64,000 nucleotides of DNA. Source: Acanthaster planci. Its lineage: Eukaryota > Echinodermata > Asteroidea > Valvatida > Acanthasteridae. Position numbers and translations under genes: made by a program. The stretch spans positions 1-64,000 of the forward strand of contig NW_019091384.1 of the NCBI RefSeq assembly GCF_001949145.1. Direction: 5' to 3'. The notes below the pieces were generated by a model. That model was not told where the DNA came from, made no database searches, and saw nothing but the letters and a program-made list of their open reading frames with translations. Below, piece by piece: positions 36,001 through 48,900 of the stretch; position 1 is the stretch's first letter; each line of letters begins with the position of its first letter.

Positions 36001-39000
36001 ATCGACTATGACGTGGGGCTGTGGCACGTGAACTTTTCAAGGCTGTGATGCGTTGAATCTCAATGGCAAAGTGGCTTCAGGAAGGATGAAATGTTGGGAG
36101 GAACCGATCACTGTGTAGGGGGTGCCTTTGAATAGGAGAATTGTGTGAAATAGAATTTTATTAAACATCTCTTTGTTCAACATATGTGGCAGGTTGATCA
36201 GGGAAAGCTGTGTAAAACCTGCAGGGTACTAATATCTCAGAAAATGATTAGTTACAGGCCAAAACCTTGAAAGTAGTAGTTACGTAAGCCCCATCGATTC
36301 TCCATCTGGCCTTAGAACACCTTGTCTGAGTGACGATTGTCTGATTGTCTAAATATTGTCAAAAAATTTGTCGAACACTCACATAATTTATAGGAATATT
36401 TTCAAAACGTTCTTTAAGGCTTTTTTTTTCAACTGAATAGACGACCCAGTTGTTTTGTGACATGGAAATTGCAGCAAAATGTTAAATACGAAGCAAAATC
36501 CGCAAGATCTTTTAAAAGTACATGATGAACTACCTTAAACATATCACGCGTCGTGTGTCCTCACACGGTTACACTTACACTGCCTTCACGTGGTTTGCCG
36601 ATCCACACAGCGGGAGTTAATGGAATTTAGATGGAACGACGGGGGATTGGTGCGTCGGGACGAGAACGAACTGGCATTGCAAATCAGTACCCACTATGAC
36701 ATGTTCTAGGGCTTCGAAAGCCAATTTCCCCCGACGACCAATTTCACGTCGGGGGTAATTCAGACGGAAATGAGAGGTCATTAATTGCTGAACAACGGGC
36801 CTTCGGTGCTTCGCAGTGCCCAAACAGGTATTCATTTTTTGAGCCTGTCAGTCCTTCCTGACGGATGAGAGTAGTGGAGATCGCTTTCCACCAGGTACAG
36901 TCTCGCCGTGCACAGCCATTATCGCGCACCGAGGTTTAGGCTGGCTCTGCATTATGCATATAAGCTGTTCCAACCATCAGACTAGGATTAAGCTACAACG
37001 TTAACACCGAAGCACCTGTATGATGCTCAATATCAGAAAGGGAAAATGTACATGAAAATAAAGCTCAGGCGTAATTGACAAACTCTGGCTCCCAGATCTT
37101 AACGCAAAAGCACTTCCTTCAAGTCACAACATCTTTGGTTATTTGTTTAGCTAAGCCGCACTCCCTTATTCTATAAAGGGCGTGGTTGATGTCCTCAAAT
37201 AACAATGTACTGACTCGCACGTATTTGATATATTATGCGCAAGAGATGTCCCCGATATGGCATCCGCGCAAGGGACATTGATAGTTGGCATAATAGGTTA
37301 CTGTCCGACCTCCGAGTAGAGGTCGACATTGTCTCAGATTCTGAAGGGACGTCGGCACACAAACACACTGAGCAGCCATTGAGAGTTAGGTCGGGGTCCA
37401 TTTCTGGCAATTTGCTCCTTTTGAACTGCGGAAGTATTAAGTGGAAGAAGCAAAACCCTTTTCTGTCTCTTAAATGCAATTACACCAAAGATGATTCAAG
37501 ATGATTGTCCCAGCCTCTGTTTACTCGGACCTTGATTGACCCACATTCAATCGGGATATTGGCAATCTTAGCCACCTGAAGCACAAACGGCACGCAATAA
37601 CGCCAAGATGGACTGTATGTAAACAGGCGGAGCATTTCAACGCTTCCTGTTACTACTATACCCATCATTTTCTGTGTGTCCTTGAACAAGTCCTACGTAT
37701 GTGTATTATCAAATGTTACTCCCTTTAGGGGCGAATTCTAGGCATTTATTCTGTAAAAGATACACATATGAGCTAGGGTCGGTGGCGACAATGTGGGCGG
37801 AATTCTGCCTACCAAAATTGTATCAAATTGCCTCGAAAGGGAGAAATAGATCTGACGACTCTTTCACCAGGAAATCAATTAATCACACCGAGCAGACGTT
37901 TTCCATCTCACTGGATGCTGCGTGGTGTCTTATTCAGAACCATCCATCCTGCGAGTTGCTGAGGAGAGACCTACTTTCCATCATTCTTCACGAGGTCTTA
38001 ATCCCGTCAGTCTTTGTATATTAAAGTGGAATCTGGGCTAAAGTGGAATATGGGTAACAACGCGATGCCGTGTTACTTGTATCTGGCATACTGTTGACGG
38101 ACAGTGGGAGCTTGCGTCAGGAATCTTCCCCGTCAAAAGTCATTGGAAATAGCATTTTTGGAAAATCAGCAACAGGGCTTGTCACAAGCGAACTTGTTCG
38201 CGCGGCTTTATAGGCTAAAAGGTAATTTTGAAACGGATTTTATGAATTAGGTTTTAGAGAGGTTCTTTTATGTAATTTTTGGTATGATATACGCTACATC
38301 TCTATCACTTTCAATCAGAAAAACATGACACACAACACGTACGACTTCCGTCACAATAAAGTGAAAGACGCAATCGTTTCCAAGTGTGAGAGATAATTCT
38401 CCGGAAGATGGAAAACGACGATTATACAAAACAACTGCATTTTGAAACGGAAATAACCATAGTCATATGCTGATGATAAGCATATAGAACAGAATGCGCA
38501 CACCAATGACCCCCGTTCTGTCTGTCCCACCATTGCAATGCGGTGAACAAGGTGTTACGTATTCAGTGCATGGGGCTACTGAATAACAGCTTCGTTGATG
38601 CATGCTTTAAACAAACAAACAAAAAAACCCGTCCTTTTTAACAACTTACCACTTCAACGGAAGTTAATTCAATTGACTATTGCATAGAACATTCAGTTTT
38701 GCGAAAAGGGAAGCATAGTCGGAGGTTGAGGGCCTCATACCCCTTTCAACATTTGCGGAATTGGTGTTGTTTATGCTTCAGTAATTTCCATTTTCTTATG
38801 TTGCAGGCTTTGTAAGTGTCGTTCGTTCTTCAACTGGTTATGTATTATTCAAAATATTTACAAATGGGAGAGTCAGCCAACCGTAGTGTGGACAAATGCT
38901 GAAGGGCTGTGGCAGAATTTAATTTGTGAAATAAACTTTAGTGTTGATACAAGCTTCGTAGGTGAATAGACGGAGCGTTCTTATACATAGCAACGAAAAC

Positions 39001-39375
39001 ATTTTTCGTGACAAACCGTGTGTAGGGGGGGAGGAGTGAGTTGAAACGGTCATCCGCCAGCTTCTCTTTTCTTTGGTGATGGGGTGGACTTGTGCGATGA
39101 ACGAGTAATGCCCTTGACTATTGCTCTTGGCTTTCAAGGCTGAAATCGTGACTACTATATGCAGTCACTATGTAACAGACACAAGTATTATTCTGCCTGT
39201 CTTAATCATCGGAGTTCAAAGTGTACAACTCTGATTTCTTTATTACCCAGGCAAGGCGTTTTATGTACATTCATAGGGAGGCTTAATAAATTCAGTACTT
39301 TTCAATAGTGCCGTAATATAACTCAAACAAAACTATATAACTGCTGTCTACGTCAATGATATTAATGAATAAAAG
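30092..39375. other. Long non-coding stretch, no gene supported
   Basis: About 9.3 kb. The 208-codon minus-strand frame at 31233-31859 crosses G/C homopolymer runs, shows no domain and looks accidental. A CpG-richer patch at about 36.54-36.96 kb carries short frames on the minus strand and a donor-like CCACCAGGTACAG, but no complete exon or promoter set can be defended. The remainder shows nothing notable. Confidence 0.5.
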
Positions 39376-39480
39376 ATGTCAGCACTAGTGAGCAGGAAGT
39401 CCTGGGTTCGAAGCCCACCCAAGAAACCTTGTGAGATTCCCCGTAACTCTCATACCACACTGAAAATGCAGTACGTCAAT
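39376..39480 (+). mobile_element. tRNA-derived SINE fragment
   Basis: A perfect B box with its T-stem (GGGTTCGAAGCCCACCC, 39404-39420) is preceded by a tRNA-like half (AGCACTAGTGAGCAGGAAGT). It is followed by a SINE-like body (GAGATTCCCCGTAACTCTC). The A box is degraded and the end is approximate. Confidence 0.6.
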
Positions 39481-42400
39481 GTCAGGGCAAATCCTTAAAG
39501 ATGTCACACAACTGAATGTCATCAGAGACGATTCGCTAGTGTCCAGACAGATCGTGTGTGCACGAAGTGTTATATGATCCTACTGACACCGCTGACAAAA
39601 GTGTCAAACACAAGACAGCAACGGCTGTGGTTCACATCACTTGATGAAGTTACTACTAATTGGCACTTTTTAATAAGACAGTAGTTTGGGAACAACCTTT
39701 CCTCTTGGAATTGTCTCAAATGGCCCACTCAGTTTTATGGTAACAGACACTAAATTTTTGCTGCTTTTTATACCGTAGCTAAGCTTGGCCAGATTTGTTT
39801 TTCCTGCGCGTTATCTGTCACTGCGTTCTGTGCACAAGGACAGTTGTACCCTCTGAATTTATTCTCCTGAGCTCTAAGTCTTTGAACGAGAGGCCAAACA
39901 ACATCAGAGAAAAATCTATTCCACAGAGAAGGTGGATGGAAAATGTCCATTACCAGAAAGAAATTTGATTACATATCAGGTGGATGCCCCGAGGATGTTC
40001 TTCTGCAATTTCCAGTACTAGCATTAATAAACCGGACTTGAGGATGAAGAACACGTGGACCGTGTCGCATCCTTCCTTCCCAAGTTTTCCTTGCTTGTTT
40101 TCTCCTTCTTTCACTCGTAAAAAGATATATTTCTTGGACTTCGTTTCTCAGGCTAGAAACCTGAATGAAATTGGCCTTTTATTGGATTGTGATAACAGCC
40201 TTGTGGAAGAACACCTTTACTAGAGTAGTTATGACATCTTTGTGTGTTCAGTTGGAGGAGGGGTTTCTCTGGAGGTTGTTAGCCTCTTGATTCAGCACTG
40301 TCATCAAAGGCTGGTAACTCCCGGTTTAAACTGACGATGAGGGAGGCGTGTACTTGATTGAAACCACTCGCAGCATTGAAGATACCATTACAGTTGATTT
40401 AATAATAACAGTTCGTTTGAACTAAGCAGATAACCTTGTTGGAACAGCAACTTTGTATTATCAGGAGTGAAAGCAATGAAGAACAAAAGATTGGGCTTAG
40501 CACTGTCCTTGCATTGACAGTGTTTTTTATTAAGGTTCAGCTGTATAAAAACACAATTCACGTCCTGCTACATCATTTCTCGCTATGGAGTTTAAAACCA
40601 GTGAAACTGACATACCTTCATTTCTAAGAAAACGGATCACTGTATAAGGGCGCCCTTATTAAATTCTATGGTTTTCATTTCTTTTACCACTTGAGATAAG
40701 GTTGGTAGGTCAAAAAAAATCCTTCAATAAAAAATGCCATGTTGCTGGTGTAGGGCTATGCACGAACCTCAGTGGGCCACGGAAAGGTGCGGTATACGGA
40801 ATGTTCACTAGAACGCCGATCGTCGCTGTTGGTCGTTTACGAAATCGTAAGTTTTCAGGGCTTTTGTTTTCAAAGGTCACACGGGCCAATTTTTTTCCCT
40901 TCATTTTTTTTTGGGGGGGTAGGTCCTTTTTTGCAGGGTCGGCGGAGAAAAAAAGCTTTTTCCGTGATCGGGAGCCCAAAATAAGGTCGGTCGGAAATAA
41001 GAACCATGAAATATAAAAAGGGTGCCCTAATCGAAACATGAAGGCAAGAAGCAGACTTTACTATCTTGATGAAACGCATTATGGATGAATGGAAAAAAAT
41101 GTATAAGGCTCAAAAACATTCAAATCGTTCCTTTTTTCAATTTGAATCAGTTTATCAGCTGTTTATTTCATACAAGTTTAGTCTTTTAATAAGTTTCAAT
41201 GAAAACTCAATTGCTTACTTCCATCAACCCACCAGCCATATTCTATAATGATCACTGTTCGCCGGCTCGCCTGTGATACCAAGGACGCAAGTGGATTGTG
41301 GAATTCTTAAGGCCAATTTTCCTAATTACCACATACATTTTTGTAGATTTGCATTTCACATCTGAAATCAAGGCACTGGAGGGCTGCTCCAAACAACTAC
41401 TGTTGATGGTTTTTCGACGTCTTGCAGTCGCTCCAATCCGTTTCATACGTCGAACTTCTCATGCATCTCACCAAAAAATAATTTGGCTCAGCGCGACTCT
41501 TCTGCGCCATTCTGAATTGGATGTCACTAACGCTGCACATGCAGCAGCGCTTCGAGACAAAAGTCATGTAACCATAAACGGGGAATTCATCATGTGCATT
41601 TTTATTTTATTTTATTTTATTATTATTTTTTATTTATTATTTTTTTGGTCCGTCTGCAGTTGAGAAAGCATGTGTAATCAGTGGAATATAATTTTCACGG
41701 GTATATTGTGAAACGGTGATCAATTGATTTCCGCTTACCGCTTTTTCCTCCGTCCTGCGTGCGACATTTATCCATTGAAGTGTTGAGTGCAGACACAAGT
41801 TGTCTGAACTTTTCGACAGATAAAAATGATGCGTTATTGTCTTCACCCGGGAGCTGTGTTCAGAAAAAAAGTTTGTCGCACCTCCTGTACATGAATATTA
41901 AAAAGAAACCTGTAATGATTTGTTCTGCTACATGAATAAATAGACATAAAGTATCCTTGGCAATGTAATTTTAACGGTCTCGTTCGTAGCTCGATTCACT
42001 TTCACAAAATTAATGGCCTTTTCGAAAGGAAAAACTTTTTTAGTGAAATTGTTTGTGTACTTGACTTCTTGAAATGTACTTTTAGTTAAATAATGGTTAT
42101 ATGGCATGGTGGATGCATTACATCAACTGAAACTCAGAAGTATTCCTTATGTTATGAAGCGGAACTTATGCATTTACAGTTTCCTCCATTTTCTGATCAC
42201 GTGTTTTCTGCTCACTGGCAGCGTCCTACTCGGGGAAGGAATGCCTTCAACGCGCCACAGGCAAACCTTCCATCACACGGGAGTCAACAGGTCGTCACGA
42301 AAATATCGATGTGGTCAATTGTGAGGATGATTTCCATTTCAGAAATTTCCACACAATAGTTGAAGCACAAGGCCAGCGAAGTGTGGCATTTGAAATTACC

Positions 42401-43546
42401 GATTTTCGATTTTGACAAGGAAATTTCGACCTCACTCAGTGGCATTTACTTTTTGGTGATGAAGCGTAAATATTTCATAATTCAGTCGGCAACAGCGTAA
42501 TGAACAATGCACGATCCGCCACTTTTTATTGGGTATGGCAAAAATGCCCTCAGAACATTGCATGATGCCCAATCGACGATGAGATTAGATTGAAAGTTTG
42601 TCAATGATATTGTAGTCTCGTTCAAAATACAAAGCGTCCATCATATCGTGGACCTGTGTTCAACAGCTCCCTGATCATATCAACCACTGATCCCACCCAG
42701 AACGACGAACAGACCAGTCGACTTTAATGTTAAAAAAAATGTTACATATGTGTCACATGGGGCTCCTCAGGGTTAAAGTCGCTTACTAAGAGGAAGCCCG
42801 CATAGCTGTCTAAATCAATCGAGTTCAAAATGTCAAGTTTGTTGATACTGTCATTAACGAAGGGGCCAGTTGTAAAAATCATAAAGCCACAGTTCAGCTC
42901 TCAGCTTGAATTCAACCAAAACAAGTTTAGTCAGGTCAAGCAAGGACAAACAGACCTGTAGCATAATGACGTCATGCTTTGTTTACATGTGCGCTTTCCT
43001 ATGGCAGTGAGGTGGGGGCACGATCCATCGAGCGCCCTAACAAAACGTGACATCATTATGTTCCAAGTTTGTTAGAACAAAACAATAATGGCCAAGGGAG
43101 TCAGAAAATGACTGACAAATTCCCTTGTTTGCAGAACAAAGAATAAAGCGGAGTGACCGAAACTGCAGCGTCACGCATTGCCAGTCAGCTAGGGAATGCG
43201 ACAGTACAGTTGGACCATCTGACGAATAAGCACGGTATCCTGTACTTCGTTCTCGAGCCTGCAGGCATTGAACAAAATTCCACAGATGCCAGGCTGATGC
43301 TGAATATTTCTTGGGAGCAGTGGTGAGTGGAGACACGGAGGAACTTGGCAAGATGGCGACTGAATCCACGTTAGAGGAAGTTGCATTGGAATCGAAAAAG
43401 GAGTCAGAACTGGGGGAGGGGGAGTAAACAATCCGGGTATTACCAATTATCATCTGGGTGCTTATAAAGCGTGACGTACTCAACGTCAGGAACGGAGCCA
43501 CAAAAATATGAAAGTATTTCTTACATGTGGAACACAAAAGTCCCAT
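39481..43546. other. Non-coding stretch with simple repeats
   Basis: No gene is supported. A T/A low-complexity run lies at about 41596-41648. Overlapping frames of about 105 codons on both strands at 40702-41039 are flagged as an observation. A TGACGTCA word is at 42967-42974. The 169-codon minus frame at 43037-43546 is unrecognised. Confidence 0.5.
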
Positions 43547-43671
43547 GAAGTTGTTCTTGACAGTTTCCTGTGAAGTTGTTCTTGACAGTTTCCTGTGAAA
43601 TTGTTCTTGACAGTTTCCTGTGAAGTTGTTCTTGACAGTTTCCTGTGAAGTTGTTCTTGACAGCTTCCTAT
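43547..43671 (+). repeat. 25-bp minisatellite, five copies
   Basis: Five head-to-tail copies of GAAGTTGTTCTTGACAGTTT followed by CCTGT, 125 bp in all. The third copy has one change (GAAATTG) and the fifth two (AGCTTCCTAT). Near-identity shows recent amplification. The repeat lies about 330 bp from the 3' end of the LINE. Confidence 0.95.
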
Positions 43672-43995
43672 GAAACCCTCGGGGATACTTCCATGGTGGT
43701 CCTAAGTTTCAGTTCATTGTCTCCGCATATAAAAAGGTGAAAAAGCCGAGACAAGAACAGCATTCCACCCGTTGAAAAATATGTATCTCTTTTATGTAAT
43801 CGAGCTTGACGTGGGTTAGGTACAGCAAAGGAAAAATCATCAGGCGTAGTTCACAGGTGGGGCTGGTTCAAAATGAAATCCAGACCACTGAAACATCAAC
43901 GAAACATTCACATTGACGAAAACCTCACCATTGAAGTCCACAGCTTCCTAAGAGATCACATGACACTTGAGCGAGTCAGTTGTCCTCATACGAGA

Positions 43996-45788
43996 AGATT
44001 ATAATAATAACAAAAAACACTTATAAAGTGCCATCTATCTAGAAAACTAATTCGAGGCGCTAGAAGAGGCGGTAAAATCAGGTTGATAACACTTATGAAG
44101 TGCCAATAAAAGAACGCTTGAACAGAAAAGTTTTCAAGTTTTTGATTTAAATGTTTCAATTGTGTCCAGGGTTCTGAGATCATTTGGGAGGTTGTTCCAC
44201 AGCACTGGTGCGGCCGATGAAAAGGCCCGACTTCCATAGGTAGTCCGTGTTCTGGAATCACAAACAGATTCTTGTGTTATGAGTGCAGGTTACGTTGTGG
44301 TACATGGGGTGTAATGGGGTCACAAACTCAATTCGCTCCCGAACAGGTAACCAATGGAGATTTTGCAGCACTGGCGAGATGGGGTTAAATTTGTTAGATT
44401 TGGATAAGACTCCGGCAGCTGCATTTAGAGCATGCTGGAGTTTGTCTAATTGGTACGAGTTTGGATGCAGATGTGTCATCAAGTACTTTCCGTATGCTGT
44501 TAACGTTGCAAACGTCACAATAAACAGATTGGCATATCTTCCGAACGTGAGAATCCCTGGAGAAATTCTAAGAAAGACAACTCCTAGGTTTTGAACGGTG
44601 GATGAGGCAGTGATGCATTCTGAATCAATGGTAACAGTCCAGTCCTAGATCAGAGCGTGTTGGGATTTTGATGCAATTATAAGAAGCTCTGATTTGCTGT
44701 GACTCAGCTCCAACGTATTGGTAAGCATCCACGCACTTATATCTAGGAAACATGCCTCTAACTGATGCTTAGCAGAGAGCTTACTATCAGGAAATGATTG
44801 ATCAAATGGAATTTACAACTGTGTGTCATCTGCATAGAGGTGAATTTGAAAACCATGTTGACGGGCAATGTTGGCTACCGGGCTATTAATATATGCTGAA
44901 CAAAAGTGGTCCAAGCACTGATCCTTGGGGCACACCAAATTGCAAAGCTGCAGGAGATGATGATGACTCACCAATCTTCACAGACTGAGACCTGTCCGAT
45001 AAGTACGATGAAAGCCACTGCATTAAATATTTGGTATTTCCTTAACACCAAACGACTCAAGACGTTTAATTAATAGTAAGTGATTCACAGTGTCAAATGC
45101 AGAAGACAAGTCCAAAAGTACAAGAAAAACTACCTGTTTACTGTCAACTGCCCGGAGAATGTCATTGGAGACACGGGTGAGAGCTGTTGCCGTACTGAAG
45201 CACCTCCTGTATGCAGACTGATATGGCTCAAATAAATTATTGTCAGAAAGGTGACCACATAGCTGTATGGCAACTACTTCCTCAAGCACTTTAGAAATGA
45301 ACCTGAGATTAGACACCGGTCGATAGTTTTTAAGTTCCTCCGAGTCCAGTGACGATTTCTTTAAAATCGGTGAGACTGAGACAATAGCCTGCTTGAATGC
45401 TTTGGGAAATTTGCCTGTTTTGTAAGAGAGATGTTCAGAATGGAGTTGATGACGGGTAGTAACAGACACATGTGATGTTTCAATATTAAACCAGGTTGGG
45501 ATAGAGTCAAGAGTACACGATTTGGATTGCAATGCAGAAATGATGTGTGCCAGCTCCTCCTTGTTAACTGGCTCAAACATATCCATAATTGGTGTTTCAT
45601 TGCTTAGAGACAAGACCTTTGTGCTGGGCAAGGGACGAGACGACTCCGGTTCGTCACGAATTAAGCAAATCTTGGAAACAGAGAAATTGCTGAACCTTTC
45701 TGCAAGCTGCTGGGTGTCCGTGTGACAGGGAAATTTCGGGTTGCTAGAGAGATGAAGAGGTTGATCAATGATCCTGTAAAACTGTCCA
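43996..45788 (-). mobile_element. 5'-truncated CR1/L2-type LINE retrotransposon, dead copy
   Basis: The minus strand carries the reverse-transcriptase and C-terminal regions of a non-LTR retrotransposon, broken by stops and frameshifts. Visible landmarks from 5' to 3' are FEPVNKEEL, FKQAIVSVSPILKK, LKNYRPVSNLRFISKVLEE, the palm motif LLDLSSAFDTVNH (near 45081-45114), [18 protein letters not shown] (codons at 44825-44836, with a stop three codons later), the C-terminal LHWLPVRERIEF and AFSSAAPVLWNNLP. The 3' end is a short TTATTATTATAA-type tail near 43996-44010. The endonuclease domain is absent, as is usual for 5'-truncated copies. The TAGTAG-rich microsatellite at the 5' junction begins about where similarity stops. 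Confidence 0.92.
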
Positions 45789-45907
45789 TTATAGTCTATT
45801 ATAGTGGTGAATAGTAGTAGTGAATAGTAGTATATTAGCAGTGCATATGTCGCAGTATAGTAGTAATAGTTACGAGAACATATAGCAGTGAAGAGAACCA
45901 CTGACAT
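45023..45907 (-). pseudogene. LINE reverse-transcriptase ORF remnant
   Basis: This is the longest open frame in the window (294 codons). It covers the region before the RT, the fingers and the first palm motif of a CR1/L2-type reverse transcriptase, including NYRPVSNL and the catalytic-aspartate motif LLDLSSAFDTVNH, then stops at a premature codon before the GVPQGS and YADD motifs. Those follow downstream in broken frames. The first 35-40 residues, rich in Tyr and Leu, come from the flanking TAGTAG repeat and are not part of the LINE protein. The enzyme would copy LINE RNA at the genomic target if intact; this copy cannot. Confidence 0.88.
45789..45880. repeat. TAGTAG-rich degenerate microsatellite
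   Basis: Repeated AGTAGT and ATAGTAG words (for example GTGAATAGTAGTAGTGAATA from about 45804) sit at the 5' junction of the LINE. Confidence 0.6.
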
Positions 45908-48900
45908 TCAACCACACGCCCGTGCAGTCACAGGGATTTTTGGTTGGAGGATTTGCTATAATAACAACTTACAGTGCATTTTAGTTTATTACAAGCCATA
46001 TTCCGTATAGATTTTGGGTTTATAGCTGTCTTCGTTTTTTTATCCATTTTTCAAACTATCCTATAGTTTTAGATTATACTCCAACAGATCGTGAATGAAA
46101 CTTTTTGGCAAATACAGGTGTATAATGATTACGTACCGGTACTGTGATCGCAACTGGTACCTGCTATGTGGGCTATTTTGTGTTTCAATATATTGCATAA
46201 CAATTACCGAAAAGACGGGACGGTCAATAAAATCAAAAAGTGTCGGAAAGTCACAACAACTAAGTACGGTCTATTAAAAAGAATTCCACAGTTCAACAGA
46301 AAAATCTGGTCAAAATTCCTTTTTTCAGATATGATATAAAAAGCAGTAACGTTTAATGTACAATACATGTAGGCCTATATACATTACTACCTATGTGCAA
46401 CATTACAGGATCAAATCCCCTTGAATTTAGACCCATTATTCAGTTCTGAAACATGCAACTGCCCGGCATTAACTTGCGAAGACGTAAACCTTGCTAGCAG
46501 CCAATTAGAGTACAAACATTATTTTCTGTTAATTACGGTCCCCACCGATTGAGGACAAAGTAGGAGGAATAAATTCCATTTACATCATCATTATCATCTT
46601 CCTCATCATTTGTACAGGCTAAGAAATTAGGCGGTACCGTGATTTCTACGTAAATTCTGATAATTTCCTGTTCACATTTAACGTAAGGCCACTTATTAGA
46701 CCATTAGTATCGCCTCTTATTCGTAAATCTTGCTCATGAGCCTCGCGTGGCATGATGGATTGATCCGTGCATCAAGTGTATGGTCGTTTATATCATTGCT
46801 GGGATGGATGTATCATTTATTTTCATGTAGATGATGTTGTCTTCCCTTTTTCAGGATGACAAGAATAGATTAGTGCCCTAACTGGATAATTGCCAACCAC
46901 GTTCCGAAATAACAAGTCATTAAACGTGATTAAGGAGCTATTGCTCAGTCTTTTGGCTTACTCAACCGTAATTCATGTCGACTGAGAACTTGTAGAAAAC
47001 TGGATTGAAGGCACCATTTATTTAAAAATTCATAGATGGTAGTCTTGAAAATGAGAGTTTCTGGAAGCTCATTTGTCAAGTGATTTTTGAAAGTTGGAAG
47101 TTGAGTCTACTTTTGCTGTTTGTTGTGGTATACGACTAACTTGATCGCTGTGGCAATATTAATCGGAAAGTACACTAGTATTAGGAATGCCGTACCATTC
47201 AAAATGAAACGTGCAAGATCTTCAGATAGAAAATTAATTTGCAAACGAGAAAAACTTCAGTTCCAAAATGAAACATGCAACCAAAGGTGATTTGGTGACT
47301 AAAAGGAAAAATAGGATCTAACAACGATGATATCAGTCAGCCAACCAAAACTAAATCAAGAAATCACACGAATTGATTCTTTGGAAACACTTCGCCAAAT
47401 TATGATCAACAAAGGATGCACAGGAAGAGTTGCAGCGTTCTAAATATATATATATTTCATGATAGAATAGAAACCTCTTTCCTTCGAGGACCAATTAACA
47501 GCGCTTTGCACTTTTCATGAATTGTGCACGATAGCTTAATAAAAATGTTAAAAATTCAACTGAAAGATTGATATTGGTTTAGTCTTTACACAGTCAGTTC
47601 ACATTTGCATTTTTGTCCGTCTAAACCACGACGACCTATGATGTGAGATGTACGATTGTCAGGCTAAATGCTTAATTAGGCTCATCAGAAACTAGCGTTT
47701 ATTCAACTCTGAGGTCTTGTTTCTTCCCCAGCGACACGTCAAGTATACAGAAAGAATCCCCCCTTTCTGCCCTGTCTTTGTTTGTTGTCCACATGTCTGC
47801 AAGTAGGTTCCCGATGGCACGAGCGAGAGGACTGCAAAAGTACAGCTCAACCCATCACTGTATTTGGCCCTGCTAGCGCCTCATCACACACCAAACCTCG
47901 CAGTCTGCCTGTCACGAGACGGAATGAGATCAGAATTTAATTGGCGTGCCATAGGAGTAGAAGTTCTATTCACATGTGCTCGTATTGCGATTTAATGAAA
48001 CGCACCCTGTGACACGTCTGTAACGTGTTGGCGCTTCATCGTCACAAATCCATTGAAATACATCCCAATGCTGCAGGAAAGACCCACCTTCATCCAAAAC
48101 AAGGAACATATAAGTTCGTGAAACTTCAATACTCTGGGGCAGACTATAGCGAAGAAAAATAGGACCAAAGCTTTATAATAAATCCACGCCTTGAGGAGTG
48201 GATTCGCATCTTAAGCCCACACACTATTCAACCTAAGGCGATGAAAACACCACCAGATTGTGAACTGGCCATCTTGTTATTGCAGTTGTAAGTGGTATCC
48301 TGAGAGCATTACCCAAGAATCCCGGCGAGCAATCACAGTTAATGGTACTCACTATTACAGTTGTCACCCTCAAGATACATGATGCAGTAGCATTAACATG
48401 GTCATCAGACACTGGTGACAAGGGATTAGGAACGGCTTTATTTATGTGCACATAATCGGAAAGGTACTCTTCCGTACGTCATTGTTGCGTGTATATGAGC
48501 CTCAAAGATCTCATTCAAAATCTTTGTAAGTCACTACATCTTGAAATGACAGCTTTCAAATTCTTTGGAGAGAAAAGGGTTTATGTGCAACCTGCTTTGG
48601 AACTTACGTGACACTGCATTTTAAACGGCATTATAATTAAGTGAAACTTAATTCTGTCATGTCAAATGTGACGCTTTGCAGGTATTTCGTCAAAGTTGAA
48701 ACGTATTACTTTAGAAATTTTAATTTTCAAACTTAGCTGAATTACTATGTTTAAGAGTACATGTATACAGGTAAACTGGGTTGCATTTTTCTTCTTTGGC
48801 GGTCTGTTCTTGTTAACATTCTTGGACCTAAAAAGTAGGTCTAAATCTAACCATTATTAAAATCAATTTATTAAACGCATAATGCATTTTAAATTACATA

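Noticed and set aside
41298-41663. 121-codon plus-strand frame ending in hydrophobic residues
   Set aside because: The hydrophobic tail is produced by the T/A simple repeat, not by a real membrane segment.
43037-43546. 169-codon minus-strand frame
   Set aside because: Ser/Thr-rich and unrecognised, with no supporting context, and overlapped by another open frame on the same strand.
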